Source: Epiperipatus broadwayi (Eukaryota > Onychophora > Udeonychophora > Euonychophora > Peripatidae). Taken from it: a stretch of 64,000 nt of DNA. Both the position numbers and the translations under genes were made by a program. The DNA is taken from NCBI GenBank assembly GCA_028023455.1, contig JAQFVV010006215.1:4883230-4947229 (forward strand), written 5' to 3'. A model generated the notes under the pieces. The model searched no databases, had not been told where the DNA came from, and saw nothing but the letters and a program-made list of their open reading frames with translations. Shown here piece by piece: positions 25,701 to 37,308 of this stretch (position 1 is the first letter of the stretch; each line of letters starts with the position of its first letter).

Positions 25701-27239
25701 TTTAGGATTGATAATAAAACAATGATATTTTTTTTGAATTTATGAACAAAACGAATTTCTGACCAAAAAAAGAAAAGGAAGAGGATCTTCTTTTCTTTCA
25801 TTGTCTGAAAATCCAAGAAACTGAAAAAATGAATTAACTTTAAATTTATATATTTCTCACATCTTACAATTTATTTGTTAATTATTGTATTGTCAAAAAA
25901 ATTCATGAAATATTAGGAGATACCAAATTTGGATTCAACTTTTAGAGGTGGCCATAATCATTACTGTAGGAAATATAGTCATCAATAAATCCATATTAAT
26001 TTACACCTTTCATTGAAAATAAAACTTATGCAAATACATATTACTATCTATACATTTATCACTATCAAAACATGAAGAATCAAAGAAACATAGATATCCT
26101 CATTTTTATAAATATCCAAAATTACTGTAACATTTGTTCAGATATCATTATTCTTTAAATAATATGGATATTTTTTTTTGCATTGATAACTTTCATCTAT
26201 TTTTTGTCTTTTACATTTTCTAACATAGTAATTTCTTCCACTAAATTTATATAGTCATAAATGATTAGTATAATGCAATGTTTTGATGATTTTAATTCAT
26301 TATGACAATATTATTATTCTTTTCTTCTCATTAATCAATTATATGTAACATATCATCTTCATAAGTCATAAATACTTTTAGATAATCATTCTCTAGAACC
26401 AATGTAGAAATAAGTTATTTATTTTAAGCTAAGTATTTGGAATCTCCAGCAATAGAAAACTCATATATATCTATCCAACTTTTGTATAACTTGTAGTATA
26501 ACAATCTCCTCCAAGAGACATAAATTTTGACGGAAATACTCCACTTCTATAAACCCATTGACATGAATTAGAAGTATTTGATTAACTGCCCAATATCTTA
26601 TCACCATATTTAAGTCATTATAATCATCTTCAAATTAAGTACTTGTACTGCTAAAGTATAAAGTAATTTACATTTCATTTATGAAATTACATTTTACAGA
26701 CTAATTCTAAACTATCATTCATACAAGGGAATTTCTGAATTTGCATTCAATAAAAGCCATAGATTTATAATTAGAATAATCATTTTATAACTTAACACTT
26801 AATGATAATATGACTTTTTGCATTTAAGGAATGGTTTCATCATATTGCTCTTTTTAAAAGCTCATGCAGTTTTTTTAAAGGTAAGTTTGAACTTTTTTAA
26901 ATTTTGACAGTGACTTTTTTTAATTCTGTTCACTACATTCATTCAGACATAGTAAAATGTAATTTAAAGTGAGTGGTTTATTCTCACACTTTTATTTCCA
27001 GTACTTAAGATTTGCCCATATATAAGCATTTGGGTTGAAAGAATAGATGGATTCATTCTATTTTTTTTGAAAAGACTTTATCTTGTGTTGGAAGTGAAAG
27101 TATTCATTTATTAGTATTAATATTCATAAAAAGTGCATGTATATTAGCTTGAAAGGCTGATCTTTAGTTTATTACAATTTATAAACATAGCACTATATAA
27201 AATAAATGCCTCATTTAAATATGATCTTTTATTTCAAAT
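22732..27239. other. AT-rich DNA with possible traces of retroelements
   Basis: Mostly unreadable. At about 23470-23535 the plus strand can be read as RIKAVANWSILENWKIQKI, which resembles the Gypsy RT/RNase H linker (xIKAIxNWPxPxNxKExQ), but the match is short and lies alone. A long G run sits at 24541-24553. The minus strand of 26460-26640 looks faintly coding but could not be placed. Confidence 0.4.
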
Positions 27240-28063
27240 TTATTCTAATTTAAAATAGAAATCTTCTTGCAAAGCACTGAGTTCTTTCTGCCTCTATTTT
27301 CAGTAGCTTCCTTAACTTCTTGTTTGTATTTAATGACCACTTGATAGTACTGATTCTCCATCTTTTTTTGTTTATTCTTGAGAATTTTATTTCATTTCTC
27401 CCATGATTTTTTTTATTATTATGACCCTCTTTAGATCTTTTAAACACTTCTTTCATATAATACATATGTTTGTTTTCCATTCTTAAGTGTTAACATTGAG
27501 GCTTTTCCTCTATCATTTTTATGTTCCCACAAAACATCCTTTAACTTCAAGTTCATATCACTTTGAAAGTTTATTTAAAGTGATCTTTCATTTTTTCCCA
27601 ATTTTATATTTAAACATTTTAATTTCTTTACAATATATTTCTGAGTTTCTTCAATTTTTATTTTCAGATCCACTTTATTCTACTCATAATTGTTTTCCAT
27701 ATTCTTAAATATCTATTCCATTTTATCTTCCATACTTTCAAACTTTTTCTGGATATTCATTTAATCCTGCTTTATATTTTCAAATTTTTTATCTATATTT
27801 TTTTTATACATTCTATTTTTTTTTTTCTAATTCTTTTATACTTGCTTTTAAACTCAAATTGTTTTGCTCTACAATCTCCTGATTCTTTTCAATTTTTTTT
27901 TCTCTATATTTTTAAATTTTTTTTTCCATATTCAAGTTATTCTGTTCAAAACTTTTTTAGTCTCAAATTATTTTCCTCAATACTTTCAAATTTTTAATTT
28001 ATACTTTCAAATTTATTCAATAATTGTGGTATGTTATCACTACTCTCTAAATTTGACATTTTT
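27240..28063 (-). pseudogene. decayed coiled-coil ORF (Gag/ORF1-like)
   Basis: On the minus strand a frame opens near 28063 with MSNLESSDNIPQLLNKFESI and continues, with many stops and shifts, as Glu/Lys/Leu/Asn heptads down to about 27240. The last part (76 codons from 27480) is open and strongly basic. Coiled-coil then basic order is common in Gag-like or LINE ORF1 proteins. No zinc knuckle or reverse transcriptase was found next to it, so the element type is not settled. It could also be a retrocopy of a host coiled-coil gene. Confidence 0.4.
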
Positions 28064-31000
28064 TAACTATTTTGAAGGAAAAAATAACTATATTAATAAT
28101 AATTTTGTTTTTAATTATTTTTTATAATATTAATTGAATATTTTATTGCTTAAGAGATTATAAAAAGTTTAAACACCTGAAGGAATACATGGATGGACCT
28201 TAAATTCCAGTCTATTATTTTAACACTGCATCAAACTAAACAGAATAACTTCTTTAATAATAAGATTCATGACAAACTACACTCTATTCCAAAGGGGTCC
28301 AACATCATTGTTTCATTAGTATATTAACTTGGCCATTCTTCTTTATATCTTTTGATTAATGTAATTAAGTTGAATATCAATAAAATTCCAATTGTAGTGA
28401 TATTCATCATCATCAACTATATTCTGGCACAACCACTGAAGGAAATAAATAAACCATGAATCCATTCTCATATTATTTGAATAACAGTATATGAGACCAC
28501 ATTCTATTAATATCCTTGATGTAAAGTAAAATAAATGATCAAGTCATTTTCATATAACTCAAAGTATCAAATAGATTTTATAAGCTCTCTGGAAACAGTA
28601 AATAATAATACTATCACTAGAAGATATAATAAATAACTTTCAGAAAAGAAAAAAAAGGAAGAATTCTCTCTTGGATGGCAGATTTTAAGAGTATAGTGCA
28701 GTTTCTTCTTGGATCAGATCATATACTTTGAATTGGTTTTAATATTTCACTCTTGATTATTAACTACAAACTCATTTCCTTTCCCAGTAAATAGAATCAA
28801 ATAAACTAAATAATAATAAATATTTAAAGTTATATCTTAGCAATCTGGTACCATTAAAATCTATTTGGAAAATTATTTAAATCTAAATTACCTAAATAAT
28901 AATGTTACTTCTGCCCAAACACATGCAGGTAAACTTGCATAAATATTAATAATTCTAAACTTTCTTCAATTCCAATCTATCCATGATGTACTCAATGAGT
29001 ACATGAGGTATAATTTAAATGTTTAATCAAATGTGTGCATGAAACAAAATTTGAAGAACTTTTATAACACAAATACATAATAAAAAGAGAATGATCAGGC
29101 ATTATCACTTTTAAAATGTAATAGTTTTAATGATTGATTAATTAAACTAATTAAGAAAAATAACAAATAGTATATAATTGATGAAAATGATTCCATAACT
29201 ATAATTTCCATGTATAGAGCTTAGATAATTTAATTAAACTTTAAATAATAGAACTTGTGCTAATAATAATTATAAACTAGTATAAATCATTTTATTTATT
29301 TCTTGGCATGAATAAATTAAATAAATAAATAAATTATTAGTTTAAGGAGTAATAATTAATTTTTCATTGTTGTTTTCAGATGCTAAGCTGGATAGTGCTA
29401 CCTGTTTCATTCTACTCACTCCGTACTGTCCTGGCCTGATGCTTGTTTAGTAATAGTTATTTATTCAGTCCATTTTTTCCTGGTTAATAATTTATTTAAA
29501 AAAATAATATAATTTATGTTTGACATGAATGTATTTATTTCTTGCACAGAACATTAGTAACTTTTTTAGATAAAAAAAAAGTGAAATTTCAATTTAATTT
29601 ACAATTTTATTTTTACCTTTTAAATATATTTCTATTTATTTCTATATTTTTATTATTAAAAATAAAATATACTTATTGTTTATATCATTAAAATCAATCA
29701 TCACTTAATCCCAATATCAATAACAATCAACAATCTCAATCTGTTGCCAAGGCAACCATCTTTTAATAATGTTTTTAATGAATCAGACAACTCATGTTTA
29801 AGAAAAGGAAACTTTAATTGAAGGTTTAAACTTAATTTTTTTTTCAATATAAATTAATTGCAGAATAAATTTTAAATTTTTTTTATTTTTTTTAAATAAT
29901 TATTTAATATTTTTATTAAATTAATTATTATTAAAAATATTTTAAATTTGATATAATGTCTTTTCAAACTGAAGATTATATCTATGTAAAGTAACATTTT
30001 AAGTATTTTCTTAATTATGTTTAATTATTAGTGAAAAAGTTAATATTAGAATCCCCTATATATGCAGGTATATTTCAACATTCACCTCTTGTCTTTTTTT
30101 TTTTAAAAAAAATCAAATAATAATTTTTAAAAATGCCAGTAATAATATTTATTTAATGCATTGTATTACTATTTTTTTATAGCAATCCAAATAAAAACCC
30201 TATTATTCACAACATTTGCAGAATTATACAAAAATGATAAATGAGAATATTAAACTTTTCTTTTTATTTGAAAATAATATTAAGGTTTTTTGATAATTCT
30301 TTAATTAATTATCATTTTTTTAAAGCAATTCTTTAAGATGAAAGGTTTTAAATGTAAGTAAATACCACTGAAAAATATGCTTAAGAAAAATTACTTTCAC
30401 AGATTTTATTCTTGTAGTTTTTAGTCTGATATATTTCTTTTTAAATATTTCATTGGAAACTCTTTTATACATCCCATTAAGACTGATATATAGGTGGTGT
30501 GAATATTAGTTCCAAACATGAGAAATTGACTTTTTTTTTTTAATAAATCCACCAGCAAGTGAGTTTTATTGCTCATTCCTTTTATAGGGAAATTTATTAC
30601 TCAATTGTGCATTGGTCTGATGTTTGTGTATTTAGTTTTTTTTTTTTTTTGGTAATGTTGCTTTTACAAAAGACATCAAATTTATATATGAAACAAAATG
30701 ATAATAAACACCATTTAACCTGAGAGTAGAATTTTTTTTTTGGTTTCTTTTCTAAACTCGTACTTTATTTCACCTATAAAATAATATAATTTAGGATGTT
30801 TTAAAAACAAAGATTTTTAAAGATAAGAAAATTACTTGAAAGTTTTTAGCAAATTTTCTGATATGTTTTTTCTTCACTAAAAACCAAAACATGAAACTTT
30901 TCTAGAATATTCTTTATAACTAATCAAACATAGTCCTGAATTGTTTAGTTAATTAGGAGTGCAAAGTTTGAATTGTGATCTTCTATTGTACTTTAAGAAA

Positions 31001-31521
31001 GAACAAAAAATAAATGTTTGATTGAAAAATATGATGAATCATTTTCTTAAAACAATTAAATGTTTAAGTCTATTAAATTTTTAAAAAGGCAAAATTTAAT
31101 ATTTTTTTATAATAGTAAGAAATAATTGGAGCTTTATAATTTATTAATTAACTCAAATACGTGTCTGTATGCCTTTATATAACCTCCAAACTCCCACACA
31201 TTCACACAAAAGAAAGTTGCACTCACTATTAGATAGCCAAACATAATGAAATGTAAGCTATAGCTTAACCAAATTAATGGAAGTAATTATTGGTTTTCGA
31301 TTAATTAAATATTATTTGATAGCAAATTTAATATATGCATACTTAATCCTTATCTACTTTTGCATACATTTTATTTTTTATTAAAATAATATTTATTAAC
31401 AATTTGACAGGAATTAGCCCTGTTATAATATATATGATATAGTCTCAATAAAGTTTGGCTTTATCATGGTACTGACATATTTTTATTAATTTACTTTAGA
31501 ACTTAATTGCAATGTAATCAT
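28064..31521. other. AT-rich DNA with one exon candidate
   Basis: No mobile element recognised. Apart from the short GC-rich segment at 29380-29450 nothing stands out. Confidence 0.45.
29380..29450 (+). CDS. possible small terminal exon
   Basis: A strong acceptor (TTTTTCATTGTTGTTTTCAG) is followed by ~65 bp of near 50% GC in an otherwise extremely AT-rich stretch. Two frames are open to a stop: one from ATG at 29380 to TGA at 29437-29439, and one to TAG at 29448-29450 (ending LLTPYCPGLMLV). Composition and acceptor suggest a real exon, but no AATAAA follows nearby and no partner exon was identified. Confidence 0.22.
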
Positions 31522-31858
31522 TTATATGCAATTATATTTCTGTCTCTTACAAAAAAAAAAGTTCATTAAATGTAACTTAAGTATTTTCAGTACAGAACAT
31601 TCTTTGCAAAGGCAAATAAAATAGTTGTCTATTGATACATCAATTAATCTAAATTTTCTGTTATTATTTATTTGAAGAGAAAAAAGTGAGAATGGATATA
31701 TAAAAATAAACACAGATAATAATATTATAGTGAATAAGTTTAATAAAATTATAAAGAAGATTAATAAGAAATGCAAAAGGATAATTAATATAAAAATAGT
31801 TAATAAAAAGAGAAAACCTATTAAATTTACTGGATAGCAAATACATAGGATATAATAA

Positions 31859-32230
31859 AGATAAAGAAACAATAGAGTATACATGATAAAATGTCAACAA
31901 CATTTACATAATGTGATTAAAAACAAATATGTGGAAGAAACTAAATATTTTAGCAAAACAAGATTAAAACAATGTAAGTCGGATAATAAATCACTGATAT
32001 ATACACATATGAAGAATACAGTACACAAATTTACAGAAAGTTCAATAAAAATGATGTTACATACAGACAATATTGAGGAAAGAAAAATAAAAGAGGCAAT
32101 ACTAATTAAAAAGATAAAACCAAAATTTTATAGAGAGTCTGGGATTAGAATGACATTATATATATATATAAAGAAATTACTTATAAATAAATTATATGTT
32201 TGTAAAAAAAATATTTACAAAGGAGTGTAA
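31859..32230 (+). pseudogene. Penelope-like element fragment: GIY-YIG endonuclease domain
   Basis: The frame reads VYMIKC ... KYVEETKYF ... TRLKQCKSD, then SLIYTHMKNTVHKF and ILIKKIKPKFYRESGI. This is the order of a Penelope-like element C-terminal nuclease: a GVY/GIY strand with Cys, a YVGET-type second strand (here YVEET), an Arg-rich helix, an H..H segment and the conserved tail with Glu. The Gly of both signature strands is altered, so it is probably inactive. It is open only from a stop at 31854-31856; the reverse transcriptase that should precede it is not readable upstream. It ends 100 bp before the AAT array. Confidence 0.7.
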
Positions 32231-32335
32231 ATATAAATGTATTTATAGATAATACATATTAATGAGTTAAAAAGCTTAGCCTAATATTCAAGTGTAAAAC
32301 AGTACAATATAAAATATAAATTTATACCGGATAAT

Positions 32336-32805
<470 letters not shown>

Positions 32806-32807
32806 TC

Positions 32808-33713
32808 AGGATTTTCAAAAATTAATACAGTCATTTGGCAAAGCTATTTATATAAAACAAATCTACTTATCCGACACCCCCATACCGGTTTTCAGCAACA
32901 ACTTTCATTTCAAAATAAAGCTGAATGACAATGTAAACCCGGAGGATATTCCAACACAAATAATTGACCAGAATGCAATACTGACTATTCACATAAAAGG
33001 ATTAAGGCCGAGATGTTTTGCGTGCGGTGAAACCGGACACTTAGCAATCGATTGCAACACCAAAATCAACCAAAAAAACCAACTGAGCTCTGAAGATCAA
33101 CCAACAGAAGCTCACCAACCAGAATCAAACAGTACAAAACAGATAACGAAAACAACTAATAAAGTGGGAAAAAATTAATAAAAAAACAACAGATCAACAG
33201 CAATTGAATAATAAAAAAACTGCACACACGTTGCCAGCACCTGAAATTCTGGATTTATCAACAAAATCAACCAATAGAATTCAAACCCCCACTGACAAAA
33301 AAACAGAAAGTCAACAACCTCAAGAGGCTCCAATGGAAAAAATAGCACACAATCTAAGTCAGACTACCAAAAATACTGATGAAAAAGAGATAATAAAAGA
33401 ACAAATAAACTCACACAGTAATAGTGATCAAGAAAAAATATATATAACACACCAAACACCCAATATTAAAAATAATACAACAATGGAAATTATGAAAGCT
33501 ATCACCCCAAATATGCCTCAAATCACCAAAGCTGACACAGAACAAAGAAGAAGACCAGGCCACCCACCAAAGAAAAATAGAGGGCCCAAAAAAATCAAAA
33601 CAGAAGCCAACCTTAGCCTTTCTGATCACAACAATACAACTACAGTGGAAACAGATGAAGATCTGGAAATGGAATATGAGAATGAATGGGAAGAAATACC
33701 AGATCAACCCTAA
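32808..33713 (+). pseudogene. LINE ORF1, truncated and frameshifted; CCHC zinc knuckle
   Basis: From 32808 the frame reads into a nucleic-acid-binding region ending with RCFACGETGHLAIDC, a CX2CX4HX4C zinc knuckle (33014-33055). The frame stops at 33176-33178. The adjacent frame is open across the stop and continues to 33713, so a one-base slip in the A-run near 33169-33174 most likely splits one ORF1. The second part (about 180 codons) is Thr/Gln/Asn-rich, carries a basic AT-hook-like motif (RRRPGHPPKKNRGPKK) and an acidic tail. No ATG precedes the second part in its frame. The N-terminal half is missing, cut at the AAT array. Confidence 0.8.
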
Positions 33714-33741
33714 TATTTAAATCTCAATCAAAAAACATATA

Positions 33742-36700
33742 ATGAAAATAAAAATTGCGGCAATCAATGTCAGGGGTTTGAACTCAACCTCAAAAATTAA
33801 TAAGTTAAAACATTGGATCAAGGATATACAACCACACTTGCTTGGTATACTTGAGACAAAAATTTATGCTGGATCACAAACTGACCCAGCCAAACATTTA
33901 AATATGGAAGGTTTCTGTGCATGCTCCAGAGACTCTTCCTCTCCCTCAGCTGGAACTGGACTCATAATTGCTAGAAATTGCCCATTCACAACGTTCAAAA
34001 TAATTCACATTGACATGAACTTATTAATTGCAACCTTCAACCAAAAAAGCATAACAATAAATCTGGTTTTTGTATATATGCCTTTACAGGATAAAAAAAT
34101 AGATACCATAATTGCAAACATTAATTCAAGGTTAGCTACAACTTCAAACCCAACCATCTTAATTGGAGATTTTAATTTAAAATATCAGGAATTTACCCAA
34201 CATTGGCTTCACAGAATAAACATACCACTAATGAGTGGCCAAGGTTTTTTGCCAGATGATGCCATCTCTTTCCACAATAATCGCTTCTCTTCACTTATTG
34301 ATCTGTGCTTTTATTCTCCAATGCTTCACCACCTTATTGAAATAAAACTAACTCCCTCAACTTTTTCTGATCACTCAGCTCAAATAGTCACAATTGACTG
34401 TGCCCAAATTCAAATATCACCCTTTCCACTTACAAGAACAATAAGAGTTTTACTCCCAGAAACAACCCCTGAATTTCTGTTCTCTGAGACCTACATAATG
34501 CTAAACAAAATCAAAGATATGACTTTGAACTCGGTCCAGAAATATCTAGCATTTATGGGAATGTTGTCCTTTAACATCAACCATATAACAAAAAAACAAC
34601 CTCCACCATCAAGACTTTTGTCTCTGGCAGATCAGTTACACCAGAGAATAATCATGATTAACCCATCACACTGCACCCAGCAGTATATATTCAAGCTTAC
34701 ACATGCATACAATAAAGCATGTGAAGAACTCAAAAGCTATCTGAAGATAAAGAAAAGCAAGGTATGCCTAACCAGGCCACACACTTGGACAAGAGATTAT
34801 ATAAGATGGGCACTGGGGAACCAACCAGATGTAAAAGTGCCAATGGCACTATATACAAATAGTGGAACATATGCAGGACACAATATGATTATGCCAATTT
34901 TTGAATATTTTAAAGAGAAATTACAAGAAAGACAACCATATAAAATACCACATAATCTGTTTGGCCCACCAGAGACAAAAACCCCATTCTCAAAAGATCT
35001 ATTCACAACAAAACTAAATACTATTCGAAACGCTTGCCATCCAGGTAGTCCTGGAGTTCCATTGTTTGTATTAAAGCATCTAAGCAAATTCACAACAGAA
35101 TATTTGTGTCAGTTAGCAAACCATCTAGCGCAACAAATTCAACCCATGGAGGGTGTCTATCCAATAGCCATAGTACCCTATAATAAAAAGAAAGCAATTA
35201 TTCCACCTATTACAGACCTCAGACCAATATCTATGGGACCTTTGCCGATCAAAATTATGGAGAAAATTATTAAAGATGAAATTGAACCGTATATAATGCC
35301 ACTTATCTCCGAAGCACAATATGCAAAGAAAAACTCTTCAACAACAGAAGCAGCTTTATTCTTCAAAGCAATTCTAGCAACAGTAAAACAGCGGAAAAAA
35401 TACGGACCCGTTGTTGTGCAGCTTGATATAGAAGTTGCATTTGACTCAGTCAATATATACACACTTCTAAAAATGCTAAAAGACACAGAAATTCCTAGAA
35501 CACATCTATATATTATTGCTAACCTGCTTCTGAACAGAGAGATCCATATAACTTTAAATGGAAGAAACTCACCATCTTTCACACCCACCAAATCTATATC
35601 CCAAGGATCCCCTCTTGGTTCACTATTGTTTATATTTTACATCAATCCCCTTATTAAAAGCATACAAAATGCATTTACTGGGATTGAGATACCAGACACA
35701 ACACAGCGCACTGCATGCATCGCCTATATGGATGATGTTACCATATTCCTAACATCAAAAAAACAAATACCGCAACTCCAAAAGATATTACAAGAATATT
35801 CACAAAAATATGAATTATCATTTAATCCAGCAAAAACCACAGCCTGGTCTCTATACACTGGTAAACCATGTACATCAATTTACAAATCAAAACCAAACTC
35901 TTTCCTTGGATTCCCATTTCATATGGGAATTACAGGAATGAGATGTCATATCCAAAATAAACTTAAAGAAGAAGCCACAAAAATTATAAACTCCTTGTCC
36001 AAGGCATATCTTTCACTATATTCCAAAGTACAGTTAATTAACCAGCTTATCACAACCAAAATAACTTACTATGTACCGGTTATTTCATTTTCAAAGGGGT
36101 TCATTTCAAAAATTAAAACCATATATAATAAACTACTTTGGGCCAGAAAAACAGTAGCAATTTCCACAAAAAAACTTAGCCAACCTCTAATAAAAAATGG
36201 ACTTGGCTTGCACAACATCAATGTTTTTCATATACAAAAGTTAAGGAACTCAATAATCACAATACTTGCCAAATACCCCAAAATTAACCACTTGCTAGAA
36301 ATTACTCCAACAGATAGATCACCTCCAAAAGGTTCCTTTTTCACCAACATTATATACCAATGCAAAACCACAGACAAGATTCCAGAACAGTATTTGCATA
36401 AGTATTCATACTGGGATATTTATGGTTTAATAAACAGAGAAGCAGATACTAATGTTATACAACCTATGCTAGGAATTAACAACAAGAGACTACTCAAGGA
36501 ATATAAAAAATGGGCTCTAGAGCCCAAATACTTTGATTTTATCATGAAAATCAATCTCATTGCCTTGCCAACAACCCACTTTCTTTATCATAAAAGAATG
36601 TATATATCTATTGATCCCTTCTGTGGACTCTGCCATCGAGCAGAAGAGACACTGGATCACTTTATTTATCAATGTGTAGCACTTAATCAAACACGACAGA

Positions 36701-36975
36701 TGATGTGTAACACCTACAGAAAACCGGGTACAATCATTAATCACATAATAGCTGCTTTTCAGGGAAGATCAATACCTAGCATTAGGGCAGCCACATTTGT
36801 TCTATATGCGTATTGGTGCACCCGATGTACTTTCTTAATTGGCAATAACACCAGACGACACCCAGCTACATTTAGCAACAAACTGCTACACATTCGAAAT
36901 AGAGATAAAATAATAACCAACCCCCACTTATATGCAGCAACATGGTCATTGTTAAAACAACCATCAATGCTGTGA
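33742..36975 (+). CDS. LINE ORF2: AP endonuclease - reverse transcriptase
   Basis: 1077 codons, ATG at 33742, 28 bp after the ORF1 stop. Residues ~1-215 are an apurinic-type endonuclease: Asn9 (AINVRGLN), Glu38 (LGILETK), the FVYMP strand, Asp143-Phe-Asn145 (IGDFN) and Ser209-Asp-His211. Residues ~470-770 are the reverse transcriptase: motif A LDIEVAFDS with Asp562, motif B ISQGSPLGSLLF, motif C YMDD at 662-665, then the SFNPAKT and FLGFPF motifs. A C-terminal CX2CX8HX4C sits at Cys961, Cys964, His973, Cys978. All catalytic residues I can check are present and there is no stop, so the enzyme may be functional. It nicks target DNA and copies the element RNA from the nick. Length is usual for this class. 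Confidence 0.95.
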   Translation: MKIKIAAINVRGLNSTSKINKLKHWIKDIQPHLLGILETKIYAGSQTDPAKHLNMEGFCACSRDSSSPSAGTGLIIARNCPFTTFKIIHIDMNLLIATFNQKSITINLVFVYMPLQDKKIDTIIANINSRLATTSNPTILIGDFNLKYQEFTQHWLHRINIPLMSGQGFLPDDAISFHNNRFSSLIDLCFYSPMLHHLIEIKLTPSTFSDHSAQIVTIDCAQIQISPFPLTRTIRVLLPETTPEFLFSETYIMLNKIKDMTLNSVQKYLAFMGMLSFNINHITKKQPPPSRLLSLADQLHQRIIMINPSHCTQQYIFKLTHAYNKACEELKSYLKIKKSKVCLTRPHTWTRDYIRWALGNQPDVKVPMALYTNSGTYAGHNMIMPIFEYFKEKLQERQPYKIPHNLFGPPETKTPFSKDLFTTKLNTIRNACHPGSPGVPLFVLKHLSKFTTEYLCQLANHLAQQIQPMEGVYPIAIVPYNKKKAIIPPITDLRPISMGPLPIKIMEKIIKDEIEPYIMPLISEAQYAKKNSSTTEAALFFKAILATVKQRKKYGPVVVQLDIEVAFDSVNIYTLLKMLKDTEIPRTHLYIIANLLLNREIHITLNGRNSPSFTPTKSISQGSPLGSLLFIFYINPLIKSIQNAFTGIEIPDTTQRTACIAYMDDVTIFLTSKKQIPQLQKILQEYSQKYELSFNPAKTTAWSLYTGKPCTSIYKSKPNSFLGFPFHMGITGMRCHIQNKLKEEATKIINSLSKAYLSLYSKVQLINQLITTKITYYVPVISFSKGFISKIKTIYNKLLWARKTVAISTKKLSQPLIKNGLGLHNINVFHIQKLRNSIITILAKYPKINHLLEITPTDRSPPKGSFFTNIIYQCKTTDKIPEQYLHKYSYWDIYGLINREADTNVIQPMLGINNKRLLKEYKKWALEPKYFDFIMKINLIALPTTHFLYHKRMYISIDPFCGLCHRAEETLDHFIYQCVALNQTRQMMCNTYRKPGTIINHIIAAFQGRSIPSIRAATFVLYAYWCTRCTFLIGNNTRRHPATFSNKLLHIRNRDKIITNPHLYAATWSLLKQPSML

Positions 36976-37236
36976 ATGCTGCAAAGAAAAACTATCATAC
37001 AACTAACATTCAAAGTGACATGCGGACAAAACTAAATAAGCTCCTCAAACGTTAGAACTCTGATTATTTTTGCTTTTTTAATTTTTATATTGTTATAGTC
37101 CATTAACCACAAAGTGTAACCACTAAATTCATTTATATGTGTTTACCCTAATATTATTCATTGTATGTTAAATTTCAAATTTTTCTAGATGTAAACTTAT
37201 GTAAACCATTGAGATCAATAAAGCCTTTATTGAAAC

Positions 37237-37280
<44 letters not shown>

Positions 37281-37308
37281 CTATTTTATTTCTACAATAA
37301 ATGTAATC

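Larger units (their letters stand above)
32806..37282 (+). mobile_element. 5'-truncated non-LTR retrotransposon with AAT tail
   Basis: Element body: broken ORF1 (32808-33713), 28-bp gap, intact ORF2 (33742-36975), ~260-bp 3' UTR, and a terminal (TAA)n/(AAT)n of about 45 bp ending at 37282. The 5' end is cut inside ORF1 and joined directly to the long AAT array. An AP endonuclease at the N terminus of ORF2, a CCHC after the reverse transcriptase, a CCHC knuckle in ORF1, and no RNase H fit the L1/Tx1 group best; the clade needs a tree. AAT at both ends suggests insertion into AAT microsatellite DNA, a target habit known from some Tx1-type elements. The intact ORF2 implies a young copy. Confidence 0.88.

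Noticed and set aside
34797-37013. Several minus-strand frames opposite ORF2
   Set aside because: Shadows of the intact LINE ORF2; no motifs of their own.
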